This document shows, piece by piece, positions 1-13,700 of a stretch of 64,000 bases of DNA (its first letter is position 1; each line of letters begins with the position of its first letter). The DNA comes from Acanthococcus lagerstroemiae. Lineage: Eukaryota > Arthropoda > Insecta > Hemiptera > Eriococcidae. The position numbers and the translations under genes are program-made. The notes beneath the pieces are model-generated. The model searched no databases, was not told the DNA's origin, and worked only from the letters and a program-made list of their open reading frames with translations. The stretch spans positions 46,584,122 to 46,648,121 of the forward strand of contig CM063108.1 in assembly GCA_031841125.1 (NCBI GenBank). Reading direction: 5' to 3'.

Positions 1-1301
1 ATTATATTTATAGGTACTTGCAGTTATAAAAAATCTGTAAACGAATTAGTGCCATGTGATACCGCAATTAATAGTGCCGCACCATATATTTAACTCGCAA
101 TACACACACACAAAGTGTCTAACAAAATCAAAATCTGAAAATAAATGACCTACACCCCCCCTCCCAATTTGCTATGAATGTGCTAAAATAATAAACTAAA
201 GCTAAGTACACTTCTTCATCTACAATACTACATTTTCAGGGGGAAAAAACCTAATTTTATTGCATAAGGTAGATGAGCCTGATAAGGCCGGGATCCACAA
301 TATAAGGAAGGCCTAATGTACCGATCTTGATTGCTATGCTTTAGACTGTATTAAAACGTACAGCAAAGTTGTTCCATCATGATATGGCAACACTGTCCAA
401 TTGTTTTTATTAAGATATTAGTCCACTGGTGCGAGATATGCCGGTTGATGATTTTCCAATAACGTATAAAAGGTGCACCGATGTATTTTTTGTGTAACTT
501 GGAGGATTTATGAGTATTATGTTAGTCAAATGGAATTTATCCAGAAATCAAACATTGGATAGTTGTTGTAGTAGTAGTTGGTTCACGATTGACGCCAGAA
601 AAGTGAAATTTGAGCAATTTGGAACCGAGGTATGCGATACTCACGAAAAATAGTATTATGTAACCTAATAAGGCCCAGCCTGGTAAGATCAATTGATTAT
701 CATTTCAGGTATAACTTACTCATAAATTTATATTTGAACCATGTTTAACTTTTTATTTACTGAATTTCAGGTCAGGCTTATTAGGTATTAGATTGGGTCT
801 TATTAGGTTATAGGCCCAGCCTTCTTTGGTGCGCTGGCCGTATCAAGTTTTAAAAAAGCGGTATTTTTATTAGAAGATCTGAGGAACGTGGAGCAGTATA
901 GAAAAAATCCAATTTTTAAATATTGAAGTCGACGACTATAACATAAAAAAGGAAAAACATGAAATTACTTACATTAAAGTCTGGAAAGCCAAGACCTTAA
1001 ATTAGGGCCTTATTGAGCTCACCTATACTTACTGGGGGTGTCCCCTCACTCCCTACATAGGTTTCGAAGAGTTAAAAAAAAAAATCACTACAAAATTTCT
1101 AATCGATCGGATAAGAAAAATATGTGCTTCAAGCCTCCTTTCCTTTGTACAGAAAAATACACGGAGAGATGACTATCTTAATACGCGCACGGTGATCGCG
1201 CCTGACACGACTCACATGAGCATGTCATACATGCGAAGGTGTAACATCTCTCGTTGTGACGTCACCATAAATTGGTCTATTTTCTATTATCCTACTGATA
1301 A
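1..1301. other. Intergenic, no gene seen
   Basis: I see no coding region, RNA gene or clear repeat boundary here. The sequence is AT-rich with short homopolymer runs and no open frame of convincing length. Confidence 0.5.
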
Positions 1302-1745
1302 GCAAAGACGTTTATACTACTATGCTTGATACCTAGTAGTATAAACCCTTCTCACCCACCCAGTGTTCTAGTATCCCATCTGCTAGCCTCATCGGTATAG
1401 AAAATCGGCTCCAATGCATTTTAAATGGGAAAAAGGTCATTTTTAAATCGCACTTATTACATTTTGCCAGGGTAAAACGATCTGAAAATTTGACAGACCA
1501 TGCATTCATATCTTGGGAGCGGGAAAATATAAGAAAAACAATATATGTCACACTTCAATTTTTTTTTTCAATTTGAACACCGGCGCCTCCACGCGAAATT
1601 CACCATGTATTTTAAATGGGGGAAATGACTATACGGGTGACTGGCGAACGCTTATGCAATATTCGCACAAATTCTGGATACACTTTTTTTACTATTGTAG
1701 GTATAGGAAGTTAGGTATCTAGTGTAGTAGTATAAACGTCTTTGC
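1302..1745. mobile_element. MITE, 444 bp, with 6-bp target duplication
   Basis: The ends are inverted repeats, GCAAAGACGTTTATACTACT on the left and its complement on the right. TGATAA lies directly outside both ends (1296-1301 and 1746-1751), as expected for a target site duplication. The interior also folds back partly, around a repeated TTTTAAATGGG motif. It has no coding capacity, so it is a non-autonomous DNA transposon of unassigned superfamily. Confidence 0.75.
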
Positions 1746-2286
1746 TGATAAGTAATGCAATATTCCAAATTTTTATTCAATATTAACAAATAATATTATA
1801 AAGGCAAATAATTTGTCTGTTGTGGTCAGAATGCGAACCACTATATGTTCAATACATTGGAAATTTGAAACACTTAAAACCAAGTGCGAGGATTTCATTA
1901 TATTTTTTATCAGCTGGTTCCAAAGTTTGACTAGATTAAGTACATTATAGATCCTATATATGTATAGTTCCAATAATAGGATCAACTATGTCATATTTCG
2001 ATTTTATTATAACGTTATAAATATTAGCAACATATTTTTGAGATCAGTCTTTATCTAGGTATATCTCTGTTCTTCTGATATATAGTAGTGATGTAGACTG
2101 ATGAGATATAGAAACTACCTGTATTTATGAGTTCTATACTGATGCTATATTGTTAGGTACTGTATATACTATAAGCCCTAGCAATAATATGTATGTATTA
2201 TCTAGGTATACTGTTGCTACACCATACATATGTTGCTTGTCAATATCTATAGTAGCAACAACTATAGTTGCTACATAGATACTATA

Positions 2287-2437
2287 CCGGGTAATGAACG
2301 AGAAGTCGCACCATAGGCAAACATGTAGTAACGTGCAACGTGTACGTAATGCATGTAGCGGAGATTGTGTTATCGTGTCGGCGCTGTTGTGCCTTATCGC
2401 ATGTTGGCCCTATGGTGCGACTTCTCGTTCATCACCC
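2287..2437. mobile_element. Short palindromic MITE, about 150 bp
   Basis: About 29 bp at each end are inverted copies containing TGAACGAGAAGTCGCACC and its complement. TATA flanks both sides and may be the target duplication. The small plus-strand reading frame inside is a by-product of the repeat. Confidence 0.65.
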
Positions 2438-3417
2438 TGTATAGTTGAAGCTATACGTATATGTATAGCTCAGCTGCTATATTTTGAAGACCGTATTTTT
2501 CTGGATGCCATACAGTAAACGGTATTTTTACAGGATTATTCTTCAATAAGGACCTTGAAATGGCTTCTCTGCCTTCATAACAACCTTTTCACCCCCCCCC
2601 CCCTCCGAGCCACACATTTATATGTTAGTGTTTTCATGTTTATTTGGCTCTTATGTAGACTTCAGTACCTGTAAGGTAATTCACCGCGCTCCTACTAAAA
2701 AGGAAAATAAAATTGAGATACTTAGGTTTTGTTCAGACTACATTAATCAATTTTAATATATTTCTTTGACCTTTAATTAAAGCGCCAGTTGAAAGAAGGG
2801 AGCTGAGTGTCAATTGGGATATGAACTACAATACGCATATCATTTTCCAGGAACTGGTGGTCATTTTTGAGGTCATTTTGAAGACTGTATGGTACCTGAA
2901 GAGGGTAGGAGACTCGACGTTTAACTAATGAGTGAATAATCTACATCATTTTGGAAGTTTCAAAGGTTACTCAAATTCATTTTTACATCAGTTTGACCCT
3001 TAATTAAAAATGAAAGCAACACTCATGACGTACATGGTGGGATTCGGACGGTAGTCGAGTTTGCACAATTAAGAAAATGCCGATGAAATTTTGTAAGTTT
3101 TCAAGGTTGCTGAAATCGTTTTTCATTTTATCTTGTTCTTAATTTGAAAATCTGGACTCCTAGGTAATATGGGTGAGGGAGCTAAAAAGTGAAACTGATA
3201 ACGAGTATACTATCCACATTACTTTCAAGGTTTCGAGGTTTCTAATGTTACTGAAATCAAATCATACAATTGTTGTAGCGGGTATAGGAGGCAAAAGGTT
3301 CATATTAAACATCAGCAACTCATCTTCCTTAGTATTTACCATAATACTTCATTATATAAGTAAAAATTATGTCGACACGTTTGTCGCTGTTGAAGTTTGG
3401 ATCGACAATTCAGTAAG
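2438..3417. other. Intergenic, no gene seen
   Basis: There is a C-rich run near 2591 and several loosely repeated phrases of the type 'gaccttaattaaa', perhaps decayed repeats. I support no gene here. Confidence 0.4.
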
Positions 3418-4420
3418 TAAGGTGCAGTGGGGTAATTGCAAAATTGGAGTAATTGCAAAATCAGCTATTGGAGGCAAAGAAACACATAATATTTGACCGC
3501 GCAATCTATTGGTACATTAAGGCCCATCTATTACTTATATACTCACCCTTCTTTTCTAATTTGCTCTCAACCCGAGCCCTGGAATCCGCCCTTTCGAGCA
3601 TTACCTCAGAGACGTCGCCTGAACAATATCAGTGCGCTCGTTTGTTCTGTGAAAATGTTTTTATCATCACATGTCGAAATCACTCCTAAGTGAAGTGGAG
3701 GTAGTTGTTTTTCAAAACGGCCGAAAGTGTATCCAGTGAAATTTTTTTGAAAATATATTTATCTGTTAATTATCACAAAAGATTCAGTTTAAGGTAAGAC
3801 CATTGATTTTGAAAAATTTTAATAACATTGGCGGAGATAGGTATTTTTGCATTTACCCCAAGGAAAAGTCATGCTGGGGCAATTGCAAAATATGTATAAT
3901 TTTGCATTTACCCCAACAATTTTTTTAAATGTTTTCTGAGTGTAAAATGGTCCGAAAATACCAAAAACAGAATACTGCACCACCAAAATACAATGAAAAG
4001 CATATGCAAGAGGCATTAAAGACCTTAAAAGAAGGCCATCGCTCACTTAAGGAGACTTTAAATTCGAAATTTTTTTCACTCCACTGAAAAATTTCTTCTC
4101 AAGTAGATAACGCCTAGAAATTTTGACTGAACGAAGCTTATGAATAGATCAAAAGTTAGTAAATTTCATGTAGAATACCGTGAGATGATCAAAACTGCAA
4201 AAAAATAAGGCCTCGCAAAAACGTGATTGAGAAGTTTCAAAGTTCCATTTTTCCAAAAACATTGTAAATTTATTGGTATAACATTTTCTCCACTAAAAAA
4301 GAACCCCTCAAAGTATGTGTGACAGAAATTTGATGTTGATTCGTGCCATAGAGCGGTCACAGTGAGTCAGCAAAGTGTCACTAATCAAAAAGTCGTTTGC
4401 AATTACCCCACTGCACCTTA
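3418..4420 (+). mobile_element. Internally deleted pogo/Tigger-like DNA transposon
   Basis: The outermost 25 bp are inverted copies of TAAGGTGCAGTGGGGTAATT, with TA at each edge as in the pogo/Tc1-mariner group. The plus strand at 3947-4087 encodes 46 residues beginning MVRKYQKQNTAPPKY and continuing into a helix-rich stretch. This resembles the N-terminal DNA-binding region of pogo/jerky-type transposases and then stops. The DDE catalytic domain is missing, so this is a non-autonomous deletion derivative. A SINE fragment lies inside it. Confidence 0.65.
3550..3618 (-). repeat. 3' fragment of a tRNA-derived SINE
   Basis: The reverse complement matches the 3' half of the complete SINE at 7491-7716, sharing the phrases GACGTCTCTGA, ATGCTCGAAAGGG and CCAGGGCTCGGGTTGAGAG with a few differences. 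The tRNA-like head is absent. Confidence 0.7.
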
Positions 4421-4731
4421 ATCAATATCGAATATTGTACAGAAAAACTGTTGGACTTGCAGATTGTTGACATTGAATATATATAATCTGTAATGGAAAA
4501 AATTTAATAGTGTCAATTTGAATTAGAAATAAGAAAATTAGATGACGCGATAACAGGCTAAAAAGTGATCAACTTTGAATGTCGATTTTTGTATTGACTA
4601 CTTATGTTTCGTAGGTGTTGGGAAAATAGTTCGGACTGAGCACTAATTTTTTTATTTCTGAGAATAATTTGAACGCATTAAAGAAAAATCTAATCGTTGA
4701 AAAACATACAAATTATAAAACCGTAATGTAT
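4421..4731. other. Downstream flank of the P450 gene, nothing recognised
   Basis: This AT-rich stretch between the pogo-like element and the P450 stop codon should contain the P450 3' UTR (minus strand). I see no other feature. Confidence 0.4.
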
Positions 4732-7700
4732 TTAGTTGATAATTACTCCGTCTCGTTTACGAAGATAGGATGGACGACGATCACGTTGTTTAATATGTAT
4801 TTTGTATCCTTCTACGCTGGTCATCAGGAATCCCACGTTCATTATCAAATCTTCTATCTTTATGTCGGTATGGAAACTAAACGTTCTCAACAACGCAATC
4901 AGCGTCAGTTTCACTTCTACAAACCCGAAATTTTGACCTGCGAATTCAAATAATAGAAAATTACAGTAAACGATGAAAAATTATAACCGTAGGTAAATGG
5001 CTACATCAGACGTACAGATCATCTCGCGCGTATTCCATATAAGCAGACTTCAGTTCTAAAGTCTTGGGCGACTAAGAAGGATATCCTGTCCAGAAAGTCT
5101 ACTTTAGCACCCCTTATAAAAAATTAAAAAAAGAAAGCAGAGTCTGACCGTTGCATAGAAGGACATTGGTACATGGATATTTCGTCCAGGCGACTGCATT
5201 GATGAGCATACCCACATGCCAATGCCTTCTCTAGTCGTACATTCTCTCGGCGTTGCTCGGCATTCTCCATGTCGGTCGGTCAAAATGTGATGTAACAAAT
5301 GACCGCATAAAGATAAAAACGCAACTACATCACGATGGTAACGTTTTCATGCGGAATTTTTCTCTTTAGCGTGTCGAGCCATTAGATATGTCCACGTTCA
5401 TTTTTAATGTAGGTACTTTCAAATTTCCTAAGATATAAGTCGACCTATCGGGGATGCTTGAGACCACCAGCACTCTCGCAAAGTTCGCTAATAATGTGTC
5501 TTTATTACTGTTCTCGTTTGTCCATCTCTTTGTGTTTTTTTTTAGTAACCCCCCTTCTAAGGTTATAATAGACAAAATAGCTGCAGGTACCTATGCAATT
5601 CCTCGGTCCAGAACTGAATGGTAAAAATGTTAATTTATGGCGTTTGGCGACTGCATCAGGAGCGAAATTCTCTGGATTGAATTCCCGCGGATTCGGATAG
5701 TGTTCCGGGTTCATGTGAACACCATAAAGCGAGATCATGAGCTCAGTACCAGCTGGGAATAAACGTGATCCTAAAATACAAGCAGGCGAACTTGAGTTCA
5801 GAATGGCGGGTTAGTATAGAATCTCAGCTACAGTGTGGAGCTAATAAGACATTAAGAGAATGCGAAGGTTGGGATGAAGAATTCTAGATTTAAATTAATT
5901 TCTGAATACAGTTTCTACTTTATATGCTCTCTATCAGTAGTGACAATACGGGGGGGGCAACTGAATCCTGACTACATTAGGAATAAAAATGAGAATTAAG
6001 ACCTCTCTTACAAGATTTCAAACACGAAGACTTTGTCTTCTTGCCGATCTGAAATTTAAAAAAATCTTGCCTCTCCCGGGGAAAGTACGAATCGCCACCG
6101 CTGCTCTTTGTAATATCTACACAGCAAACTTGTGCTTCCTCCTCGAAAGAAGAACGTATTTAATTCTGACCGTGTAAGAGAAGAGAATGACAGCAAGAGG
6201 TTATAATCAGAAGTACTAGAGCATCTCTGGTGGAATGAAAATTCGAGAGCTCCAAAAGATACCGAATCGACATTATTTTTTACCGATTTGTACATCCTCC
6301 TCGACTTGTCTGAATATAGCTGGAAGTAAGGTAAATCTCCTCATCGTTTCTTTCAGCACTTGATCCAGGTAAGGCAGCCGAGGGAGATCATTGAGGTCGG
6401 CCGGCTGGTCGCCGTCCTCAAATACCTCGTACAATTCGTCGTATAATTTCTCCTAAATAAATAAGTTGTCACATTTAGTTGAATCGAATAAAGACGTTCG
6501 TTTCCTCCCATGAGCGCAAACAGGAGGGGGGGGGGCTCAGCGCCCTCTCCAAAAACATTGAAAAATTATACTAATGGAAGAATTCTTAGCATTATTTTGA
6601 TACTTATAGCCCCCACCCCAGGTTGAATATTTGTCTCCAGCGATACTAACTTGTATATCTGGATACATGGCCACGGATAGCAGGAAGAACCCATTTGTAA
6701 TGGCGACAGTGTCAGTACCCTGAAGAAAAAAATTATATGTACATTATTGGTATAAATACGTGGATAAGATCAGTTAATCGTATTACAAGCGTATATAATC
6801 ACAAAGAAAGTCATTCAATATGGCCATCGTAGGTAGGTATTCAGTAAAAATTTCATCGAATCTCTTCGATGATGATGATAATGTTATCAGTCTTACAACT
6901 GGTTTGATGTAGCTCTCCATTTCTCCCTATCTTGTGCAAGTTCTTTCATTTCGTAATAACACTTACATTTGACATCCTTGATTATCTGTTGAACATACTG
7001 CAATTTTTGCCGACCTACCCAATTCTTTCCTTCCACGCTTTCTTCTAGCATAGCAGTGATATTATTCCTAGGTGCCTCAAATTATGCCCTATTAGTTTAT
7101 CTCTCCCTCTCTTCAGACAATTGCAAATATTCATTTCACCTCCTGCTCTGTTAAGTACACTACTTCCTCATTTCTGATTTTAACGGTCAATTTGCTGCTA
7201 AGTATCCGGCTATAGTACCACATCTCAAAAGCTTCGATCCTTCTCTTTTCCCTGGTTTTTCCATGGTCCAAGTTTCACATCCATACAAGACTACACTCCA
7301 AACATAGGTTTTCAAGAACAATTTTTTGATTTCCAGATTTATTTTTGATTTGAAAAGATTACTTTTTCGCTAAAATGCTGATATGGCTTGTGCTATTCTA
7401 CTTCTAATATCCCTTTTACTCCTTCCATCGATTGTTATTTTACTCCCTAAGTAGCAAAATTCGCTTATTTCCTCAATCTTTTCCTGGCCAGGGGTCTGAT
7501 TGGCCGAGTGGATAGAGCACTGTTCTCGGAATCAGGAGGTCCCGGGTTCGAGCCCATCACGTAGCAACTCGCTACATTTCGACTTAAGCCGATTTTTCGG
7601 CAAGATGAGAAGAGGGCTACAACAGCCCTAACAACCTCCCCGACGTCTCTGAAGTAATGCTCGAAAGGGTGGATTCCAGGGCTCGGGTTGAGAGTAAATT

Positions 7701-10700
7701 AGAAAAGAGTAGTAGTAATCTTTTCCTGGCCAAAATATTCATATGCCATCATGTTCACATCGATTACATATACCATTACTTTAGTTGTATTTTTATTTAT
7801 TCTCATGCGATATTCTATGCCTACTCAAAATCTCCTCCATAGCATTTAAAATGTTTTCCAAATCAATACTCCTTTCAGCTAATAAGACAATATCATCTGT
7901 AAACATTCCGAGCATCTTTACTAGCTCTCCATGTGTGGTGACACCTGTTTCAAATTTTTCTTTTATTTCTTTTATGGCCCACTCTATGTACAGATTAAAT
8001 AATACTCGAGATAAGGAGCACCCCTGTCTTACTCCTTTTTCTATATTAGCCTTTCCTTTCTCTCCTTCTATTCCTAAAGTGGTTTCCTTTATACTCATAT
8101 AAGTTTAAAATAACTTGTCGTCTTGAAATTTTATTCCTATCTTTTTTAGAATATCAAACATTTTATCCCATTTAGCATTGTTAAAAGCTTTTTCAATATC
8201 AACGAATGCCATATATGTATCCTGCCCCTTTTTGAGTCTCCCATCTACAATTAATCTCAAAGCTAACATTGCTTTCTTAGTACCTCTACTTCTCCTAAAT
8301 CCAAACTGATCATCTCCTACTTAATTCTACATCTATTCTATTCTCAATTCTCCTATATTATCCTAGTTAATATTTTTGACGCATGCAGAAGAAGACTAAT
8401 TGGTCGATAACTTTCACACCTATCTGCTCCTGTTTTTTTTGGTATAGTTACAGTAGCACTCTTTTTAAAGTCCTCAGACATTTCCCCATTATCATACATA
8501 TAACATACTAATTTGTACAATCTATCAAGTACATATATTCTCCCAAGTTCTCTAATAATTCAGCTGGCATCTCATCCACTCCTGGAGCTTTGCCTTTCTT
8601 TAAATCTCTTAATGCTTTTTCAAATTCACCCCTTAAAATTGAGTCTCCCCTCTCATCTTCTTCCACATCTTCCTCCCTCTCCATTCTTATCTTTTCATCC
8701 CCATTATTAGTACATAGTCCTCCTATATATACGCTACTCACCTTTTCACGTTTCTTTCACCTGTGTAAATAGGCTCTCTCCCTCCTTATTTGTTATATTA
8801 CTTATTGCTTTCTTCCTTCTTTCTCCAAACTCCATTTTTACTTTTCTATAGGCCAAGTCCATTTGTCCTTTATTCATAAACTCTTCTATCTTATCACTTT
8901 TTCCTTTCATCTACTCCTCTTTTGCATTTTTACACTCTGTGGCCTGACAGGAAGAAAGGGACCTCAGCACAAAAATGTAAATCTTACAGGAGAGCGGATA
9001 AACAAAATTGATAACGTTTTCACGTTACGGAGACACTCAACTTTGAAGACTTACAGCCGTTTGGGAAAATTGTTTAGAATTTTTTCGACAACACCACGCG
9101 AAAGAGCGGCCAAAAATTAGTCAAAAACAGTTGTTATCACAAAAATGTTTTTTTTTCGCTGAGGTCCCTTTCTTCCTGTCAGGCCACCTCTCTCTTTATT
9201 TCATTCTTTAACTTTTGATAAGCTAATCTACCTTCCCCATAATTTGCATTCTTATATTTTCTTCGTTCATCCATCGTTCTGAGGATTCCCTCCTTCATCC
9301 ATGGTTTCTTTTCTTCTCTCTTAGTTTTACCTAGATCTTCTTCTGCTGACTTTAATATTCTTTCCTTTATTCTACCCCACTCTTCCTCCACACTGTTAAT
9401 TTCCTGTGTTTTTCCAACTTCTGATACAATATCCTCCTGATATTTCTCTCTAGCACTAATATTTTCCAACTTTTTCAAATTCCATCTTTTTACCTCTTCT
9501 TTTCTACCAAGCTTCTTCAATTTAAGCCTGCATTTCATTACTACCAAGTTATGATCACTGTCAATATCGGCTCCCGGATAAGTTTTACAGTCTAATATTT
9601 GATTCCTAAAACATTGTTTTGTAATAATAGGATATAATCAATTTGATCTCTACCTTCGTTACCTGGACTCTTCCATGTATACCTTCTTCTATAATGCTTT
9701 TTTAATTGAGTATTTCCTATAAAACTACGAGTAAGTTATACTTCGCACAAAACTGTACATCAAATGCTCTCCTCTTTCATTTCTCATTCCTAATCCAAAA
9801 TCCCAGACTATGTTACCTTTTTTTCCTGCACCATCTCTAGCATTCCAATCACCCATAATAATAAGATTCTCTTCGCCTCTAACATGCTTCATAAGTCCCT
9901 CTAATTCTTCGTATACATCCTCAATTTCTTCGTCCTCGTGACTATTAGTATAGGCATATACACTTATATTATTGTTATGACTACTGGTTGGGTATTGATT
10001 TTTATCAAAATTAACCTTTCACTCTGTTGTTTATAATATATAACTTTATTACCTATTTGTTTATTCATAACAATTCCGACGCCTGCTTGCCCTTTTATTC
10101 CCTTTGTATTTATTATTCTGAAGTCTCCTGACCGAAAATCATGCTCCTCTTTCCACCTTACTTCGCTTATTCCAACTATTTTTAGGTTAAGCCTCTTCAT
10201 TTCTCTCTAAGATTCTCTAATCTTCCAACTCCACTCAAGCTTCTTACATTCCAAGTTCCTATTTTAATTGCCCCTTTCTTTTTAAAACTTTCCGATGATG
10301 ATGCTCCTCCCATCAGTAATTAATATTTGGGAAAGCTACAGTTCCTGGAAAAAGATGCTGTTGTAGTTTTTCATTGCTTTCAATAGGGTTTATCTGTCGG
10401 AGTTTGCCTTCTTTTAGGTGCTTTTGGTCGCGATTTTAACGATATATAACCTCATAGAGTCTTTTTTCTAATTAATTTTTTACACTTAAGCCTCCTCATA
10501 CCATGGCAAGGTATCACCCAAGAGGAGGAATCTCTTCAATACTTCATCCAAATCAACATTTTCAAAGATTCTTTTACATAGGGTTAAAAAACGTTAAGAA
10601 TCGTTTTAGGAACTTTGAAGCTCTTCTAGCAAGATGAATTAAGACTGTCCACAACTCGTTCAAATCGCTTTACACCTCTTCCAGGCTGACTTAAAGCTCT

Positions 10701-13700
10701 TTAAGACTATTTTAGATTTGACTAGGACTCTTCTCGAATTCATTAAGATTTTTTAGGATGCCTCAGAATTTATTAAGACTTTTCAATGCCTGCTTATGAT
10801 TTTTAGGGATTTGTTTAAGACTGTAAAACTCTTCCAGGTGTTTTTGAGACGAGTTCAAGAGTTTCAAGAGTCTTACTTAAGATCTCGTGTGATTTTGAAG
10901 ACTTTTCAGTCTTCTTTTAGACGCTACAAGGCGTACTCTCGGTCAATTATTTGTAAAGTACCTATTTAGAATTATTAACTAAATGATCTTTCCCTCTTGA
11001 AGAAGCCGTTGCTGCCGATACCCTCATCTCAGTGTATCTGTGTACGTACACTTTGTAGTACTTCACTCATTTTAAAAACAGGAGGTCCTTGCTTATTTCA
11101 AAAGAGGAATGAAGTGTGCACTTTGAGAACCATTGTTCCACGAGATTACTTGTACAACTCTTACATCACACCATACACGTGTCGCATAATTTAGTCTTAC
11201 TTATGAAAATTCAACTTTTTTCGAACTTGGGTTCAATAACTAACAACTAGGTAAGTATTTTTCATGTTATTTTCTTACCCCAATTATCATGGTTACGAGT
11301 TCATCATGCATCAGTTTTTCATCATGCGTTTCAAGTTTTAACTGATAGATCGCCTTTAAAAATGGTGTCATCGATAATTCATCTGCAAAAAATAGCTCGG
11401 ATATTTGGTACGGATAAAATTACTTCGAGGTAATTAGAAACTGAAAACCTGAATTTTGTTAAGAAAACTGAATTTCGTGCAAATATTACGGGCATTCTGT
11501 GCTTTTTTGTAGATGTCCCTACCTGATACATCTATATCACTTTTGCTATCGTAATTCACCAGCTTTTGTTTCATCTCTTTAAATTTTGTCGCTACTATCT
11601 GCAACAAATCGAATACGTACATCAACGCCTGAATCATTATCAAATGCGTGATTAAATTAAAGATTTTTAAAATTCTTATTTCATTTTCATTTGTTACATG
11701 AGAAACAAAACTTTTACTACAGCAGAACTTCGCTAATCGTAATCGCAAGGGAACACAATTTTTGTTGCACTAATTGCGAGTTTTTTCCTTAACGGAGTTA
11801 CACTTTGCGAGGGTACTTATTGAGGTTTGTTGTTTTTTCAAAAAGTTCATGAATGTGAACACATAATATACACACGTTAGTCAATCAAAAAATAATTTTT
11901 CAAAGTTGTTTGTTATAAATGATACCTATTTACGTTCACAAGAGCCTGCATGCCGTAAATAAATTATAAATTGTTCTTGCTTGTATTTTCTAGGGGGTCG
12001 AGGCAGTCTGGACAGCCCCTTGTGACTTCGTCAAATAGAAGTTTTCTAATTTTAGCACTCGTTTTAACGCCCCCTTCCCTTTGGTCAAGACCAAACACCC
12101 CTCGAACCTTAAGTTGGCTACGCTACTATTTCAAAAAATTAACCTAACGTTTGAAGTGCTGCCTCAGCCTCTTTTCACGACATCATAGCGACGTTCTCGT
12201 CGGTCTCTTCTTCTTCGAAATTGTTTTGTTTCCGGGGTCATCTTCTGACCCTACATCCACAAGCATTTCAGCATCTGTCAGTTCGCCATTAACTGCTACA
12301 CTTTCATCCTCTATGAATGAAATCGAAGAATGGCTCGTCTAATACGGTAACTCAAACATGACGGTCTGTCTTATTTTCGTTTTGAACACTTCAAGCATCT
12401 TCTCCATTTCTGCGGAAACAATTCGCAGTGGTCAATAAAGCTGTACGTGTTTAAGCAGCACTAGCAATTCTCATCGCTAGCAAAATATTAATGCTTCGAT
12501 CATTGTCCTCATCCAGCATCTCCAAGACATGGACTACAACTTGCTAACAGTATAACAACACTTTGTAATTGTTTATGGTCTGATCAAAAGGCTGTGAGCG
12601 CATTGTTGTATTGAGAGCCAAAGAAGTATGACAACATTTTTCATCGCTGAAATTTTGTGTGCGGTGTATAGTTTCGGTTCTGTTTTCGCATCTTGATGTC
12701 AACTTGCCGAACCAAGTCAGTGGATCCGCATGGGCTTTTTTTGCTAGATGTACACTGCATCGGCAAAGACTTAATTCATGCGAAACAACGTGGCTTGGCA
12801 GATTTTCCGATCATCAGATGAGGTATTATAACATCTCTCCGAGCCGTCCATATTTGCAGCTAGAAGGTACCCTTTCCTTGCTGTATTTGCCACCATGGCA
12901 GTCGTCCCCTTGGAACACCACTGTTTTGTTAAGAAGAAATTCAAAGAATAAACTCGTCTCATCGGCGTTAAATACGGCACGTGAGGAGTACTTCTCTAGC
13001 AAAGCAAGTATATATTGCTTAATCCACCGTCCACAAACGGCTCCATCAACAGTATTATGTTGTGTCTGGACTTGATCTTATTAAGCGAACCATTACTGGC
13101 ATATGGAAATGGAGACATTAAACTTTTGAGCGTATTCTACAGCTTTACCTTTCAGTAACGACTCGGAAACTGGAACATCCTTGTCTCGGCACGGGTGAAA
13201 CCAAACCAATACGCACTTCTCTAATTTAGGATATTCTGCCACCCTTCTTTCTTGAAGAGCTTCTTCATTTGCCAGTAAGTAGTTGTAATATGCCGATTCT
13301 AGCACAGTCATAAGGTCATTGACCGTGAACCAGGGTCATTGACCTTGAACAAGAGGTCAATGACCTTATGGCTGTGCTAGAATCGTCATGGTCTTTTGCG
13401 GAGGTCATTGAACTTTTGATCCAGAATTGGCATGGTCATTTTGATGGAGGTCATTGAACTGTGGTTTATTGTCCTTTCTGAGGTTCTTAACCTTACTCTA
13501 ATAGGCGCTCTTAACCTCACTCGATTAGGGGTTCTTAACCTCACTCTAACAGGGGTTCTTAACCTCACCCTTGTTTGAACCTACATTGAACTGTGGTTCA
13601 TTGACCTTTCTGAGATTTTCTTAACCTCACCCTTGTTTGAACCTATCACCTCCATCAATCCAAACGCCATCTATATGAAGCCCATCATACCACACTGTGT

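Larger units (their letters stand above)
6880..10270 (-). mobile_element. Degenerate non-LTR retrotransposon (LINE)
   Basis: The minus strand carries broken pieces of one element in the right order. An apurinic-type endonuclease segment with GISEVRW lies at 9964-10200, and a linker segment at 9179-9547. Reverse-transcriptase blocks follow: KKGKAPGVDEMPAELL near 8600, then VRQGCSLSRVLFNLYIEW and FTDDIVLLAE (the catalytic box) at 7793-8098. A C-terminal domain remnant extends to about 6900. Stops and frameshifts separate all pieces, so it is inactive. It lies in P450 intron 8, on the same strand as the gene, and has itself been hit by a SINE and a MITE. The style is RTE/Jockey-like, but the clade is unassigned. 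Confidence 0.75.

Noticed and set aside
7793..8741. Minus-strand frames with reverse-transcriptase motifs as host genes
   Set aside because: They are pieces of one decayed LINE, separated by stops and interrupted by other elements.
13386..13568. Arg-rich 60-codon frame (mirror at 30479-30661)
   Set aside because: It is a by-product of the 27-bp tandem repeat: the repeated RLRTPxRVRLR pattern follows the DNA period.
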